Below, piece after piece: positions 6,601 to 8,112 of a stretch of DNA of 8,112 bases. The stretch lies in NCBI GenBank assembly GCA_937934385.1, contig CALGZV010000030.1, positions 1 to 8,112 of the forward strand, in the 5' to 3' direction. Every line of letters begins with the position of its first letter. Position 1 is the first letter of the stretch. The position numbers were made by a program, and so were the translations under genes. This stretch comes from an uncultured Clostridia bacterium. Lineage in GTDB: Bacteria; Bacillota; Clostridia; Oscillospirales; CAG-272. The notes under the pieces were generated by a model. That model made no database searches. It saw only the letters and a program-made list of their open reading frames with translations, and had not been told where the DNA came from.

Positions 6601-6633
6601 TACAGGCGGTAGATTATCTATCGTCTGTATTTT
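6601..6633 (+). terminator. Intrinsic terminator of the radical SAM unit
   Basis: A 13-bp stem pairs 6601-6613 with 6617-6629, with two G-U pairs and a TTA loop, followed by four T residues. It begins 50 bp after the stop codon. The wobble pairs become A-C mismatches on the minus strand, so it is mainly a plus-strand terminator between convergent units. Confidence 0.8.
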
Positions 6634-6724
6634 AATAGTAAAGAAGAGAAGAAATTAATAGGCTATACAATAATGATATCTATATATTTTTATTATGCAG
6701 CTGATTTGTTTTAATAAAATTGCT

Positions 6725-6752
6725 ACGGTTTATTATTGTATATATGAACCGT
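6725..6752 (-). terminator. Weak candidate terminator after the DUF4363 gene
   Basis: Read on the minus strand, ACGGTT and AACCGT form a 6-bp stem around a 16-base AT-rich loop just after the DUF4363 stop codon. A T-rich stretch, AATTTTATT, follows about four bases later. The long loop and short stem make termination uncertain. No better minus-strand candidate is visible in 6551-6753, and no gene is seen in that gap. Confidence 0.3.
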
Positions 6753-6753
6753 G

Positions 6754-7203
6754 TTAAAAAATACTGTCCCATGTGAGTTCTTCGACTTCTCCCAGACGCT
6801 GAATTGCCGATAGCAGCATTTTTCGCTGTGTAGCATAATCGGTATAGAATTCTCCGTCGAAAAAATCTTTTATCTGATCTACCGTCGATTGAATATTATA
6901 AATATAATCGTATACAATAAAAAGCTCGAGTGTATTGCGTCGCTGATTCCATGTTTCTTCAAAATGTGAGATGGCATTTATGCCGTATTCCCTCATTTGT
7001 TCGCGTGATTCTTCAGGATATTCATCATTTTGGTTGGATTTTTCTGCATCAGTAAGACCGCATTCACGAAGTTGATCAAGTGACGGCATTGCATTTGCGG
7101 CTTCGGTCAGTACTTTTGCGGAATTGTCTACGTAGATTGCGTTTGCTATGACAAGCGCTATTGTAATGGCAAAGATTATAAGTGCCGTAATAAAGCTTTT
7201 CAT
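6754..7203 (-). CDS. DUF4363 family single-pass membrane protein
   Basis: A protein of 149 residues. One N-terminal hydrophobic helix (residues 4-24, after MKS) acts as a signal anchor, and the rest, about 125 mostly helical and acidic residues, is predicted outside the membrane. The C-terminal half, with WNQRRNTLELF (85-95), a helix around DYIYNIQSTVDQI and the ending LGEVEELTWDSIF (137-149), resembles DUF4363. That family has the pattern of regularly spaced Trp, 'h..id.i' helices and a terminal leucine/acidic helix. The function is unknown. The start is fixed by AGGAAGGA (7211-7218, minus strand) 7 nt upstream. It lies 56 bp downstream of the DUF421 gene on the same strand, an arrangement common in Clostridia, so the two products probably work together at the membrane. 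Confidence 0.75.
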   Translation of the reverse strand: MKSFITALIIFAITIALVIANAIYVDNSAKVLTEAANAMPSLDQLRECGLTDAEKSNQNDEYPEESREQMREYGINAISHFEETWNQRRNTLELFIVYDYIYNIQSTVDQIKDFFDGEFYTDYATQRKMLLSAIQRLGEVEELTWDSIF

Positions 7204-7259
7204 TTTTTTATCCTTCCTGTTGCGGAGAACTTTTTAGTATATTGAAGTGTACAGAGTTA

Positions 7260-7937
7260 TTATTTGATTGTTTTTCTCAGAATATATTCTTCCCCGGAAT
7301 CGTCAAGTGTGAATAAAAACACTTCATTCATATCGGTAAATCCATATGCTTTAATACGTTTTTTAAGCCATATTTCGGTTTTCCCCGTGAGCTTCAGATT
7401 GTATTTGCTTATCTTACCGTCTACAATCAGCAGATGAGCAATTCCTTTGTCGGGAAGTACGAGAGACATATCGCCGACGCTGAGCGGTTTTGCGGCGGTT
7501 TTGGGTGTGGCTGATAGCTGTCCATTTTGCTCGAGTATTGCATACTCGACTTCGCTCAGATCATAAATATCTTTTAAACGCAGTTCGGCGGTAAGCTCTT
7601 CGATACTCATTCTGGTTTTTGCAAGCTCTTTCTGATCGAGAACTCCTTTATTTATAAGTATACTCGGTACGCCGTCAAAAAACCTTTTTAAAGCCGGACT
7701 TTTAGTGACGATAAAGGTGTTGATTATTTCTATGCAGATCAGTGTCAGTATCGGAACTATGCCGTAGCATATTGGAATGTTGTTATTTGTTATGGGGGAT
7801 GCAGCGAGCTCTGAGAGCAGCAGTGCCGTTATAAGTTCCGATAGCTGTAACTCGCCTATTTGTCGCTTTCCCGTAAGACGCATCACAACTACGAGAAATA
7901 TATACATTATAATTGTTCTCAGAAAAATCATTACCAT
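7260..7937 (-). CDS. DUF421 (YetF-like) membrane protein
   Basis: At 225 residues this is the usual family length. Three N-terminal hydrophobic helices lie near 3-21, 33-48 and 56-76. The family motif GKRQIGELQLSEL (23-35) sits between the first two. A cytosolic YetF/DUF421 domain follows, with GVPSILINKGVLDQKEL (89-105), LSEVEYAILEQNGQLS (127-142) and the repeat-like half LLIVDGKISKYNLKL (169-183). B. subtilis YetF and related proteins belong to this family. Several paralogs are linked to spore membranes, but no biochemical activity is agreed. The start at 7937 has AGGAG (7948-7952, minus strand) 10 nt upstream; the second in-frame ATG, two codons later, is farther from the site. It is the first gene of a minus-strand pair with DUF4363. 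Confidence 0.88.
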   Translation of the reverse strand: MVMIFLRTIIMYIFLVVVMRLTGKRQIGELQLSELITALLLSELAASPITNNNIPICYGIVPILTLICIEIINTFIVTKSPALKRFFDGVPSILINKGVLDQKELAKTRMSIEELTAELRLKDIYDLSEVEYAILEQNGQLSATPKTAAKPLSVGDMSLVLPDKGIAHLLIVDGKISKYNLKLTGKTEIWLKKRIKAYGFTDMNEVFLFTLDDSGEEYILRKTIK

Positions 7938-7985
7938 GTTCGATGGACTCCTGTTATTATATGCATTGAAAATGTTCGGTGTAAG

Positions 7986-8010
7986 TGTGCCTTTGCGTTA
8001 GTTTGGCACG
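7986..8010. repeat. Short inverted repeat upstream of the DUF421 gene
   Basis: GTGCC (7987-7991) and GGCAC (8005-8009) are exact inverted arms separated by 13 bases; a flanking T/G could add a wobble pair. It lies between the DUF421 gene and the plus-strand promoter at the right edge, so it could be an operator or a leader hairpin. It is short enough to arise by chance. Confidence 0.25.
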
Positions 8011-8047
8011 AAATTAAAAAAATATTTAGGAAATTTTGAAAAAGTTA

Positions 8048-8076
8048 TTGACAAGCTGTGGAAAATATGATATACT
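8048..8076 (+). promoter_or_regulatory. Near-consensus sigma-A promoter at the right edge
   Basis: A perfect TTGACA (8048-8053) is separated by 17 bp from TATACT (8071-8076), which is preceded by TGA (extended -10). An AT-rich, A-tract-containing stretch upstream (8011-8044) could serve as an UP element. The expected start is near 8083. This is the strongest promoter in the window. It drives plus-strand transcription of something beyond the end and is divergent from the DUF421 gene. Confidence 0.88.
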
Positions 8077-8082
8077 AACGAA

Positions 8083-8098
8083 GCCGTCGGGAGACGGC
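8083..8098 (+). ncRNA. 5'-terminal hairpin of the transcript leaving the window
   Basis: GCCGTC (8083-8088) and GACGGC (8093-8098) form a perfect 6-bp stem closed by GGGA, a GNRA tetraloop. It coincides with the predicted transcription start. It may be a 5' stabilising stem, the first helix of a riboswitch or leader, or the start of a structured RNA. The remaining 14 bases do not allow a choice and no coding start is visible. Confidence 0.45.
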
Positions 8099-8112
8099 GG
8101 AAAAGCGGTCAG

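Noticed and set aside
6673..6714. Tiny 13-codon plus-strand frame after the radical SAM terminator
   Set aside because: The nearest purine-rich stretch is too far from the ATG, the peptide has no distinctive features, and the region is AT-rich.
7956..7961. Minus-strand TATAAT as the -10 box of the DUF421 gene
   Set aside because: Transcription would start inside the AGGAG ribosome binding site at 7948-7952, and the best -35 match is poor and 18 bp away.

Overview
The window looks like a piece of a low-to-moderate GC Clostridia chromosome, most likely an anaerobic gut-type member of the Oscillospirales/Ruminococcaceae. The reasons are good AGGAG-type ribosome binding sites, sigma-A-like promoters, compact intrinsic terminators, the adjacent TIGR03960/TIGR03936 radical SAM pair, and the DUF421-DUF4363 pair, which is common in spore-forming Firmicutes. 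The placement comes from gene content and family recognition only. There are no mobile elements, CRISPR arrays, tRNAs or rRNAs in the window.

Layout, left to right. (1) At 1-116 lies the 3' end of a small CxxC-x17-CxxC zinc-ribbon protein, followed by a strong terminator. (2) A clear promoter leads into rlmB (23S rRNA 2'-O-methyltransferase). With no terminator between them, rlmB is followed by a large 842-residue membrane protein. (3) That protein is the most unusual item here. It has a long acidic, disordered-looking N-terminus and then a body with the eight-helix layout of a P1B-type (heavy-metal) P-type ATPase. Every catalytic signature (TGES, CPC, DKTGT, HP, TGD, GDGxND) is altered or missing. 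It reads as an intact pseudo-enzyme, not a broken gene. A 17-bp-stem terminator ends this unit.

(4) Next come two co-oriented genes 19 bp apart: a TIGR03960-type radical SAM protein with a B12-binding-like N-terminal region, and its usual partner, a TIGR03936/DUF2344 protein. A terminator follows. (5) Converging on them from the minus strand is a two-gene unit, a DUF421 (YetF-like) membrane protein followed by a DUF4363 single-pass membrane protein. (6) At the right edge is a near-consensus plus-strand sigma-A promoter. Its predicted transcript begins with a 6-bp hairpin closed by a GNRA loop, and the gene or RNA it drives lies beyond the window.

Functionally, rlmB matures the ribosome and the radical SAM pair probably works as one enzyme system of unknown substrate. 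The two membrane units (pseudo-ATPase; DUF421/DUF4363) have no established biochemical role. The pseudo-P-type ATPase is the best candidate for an undescribed system.
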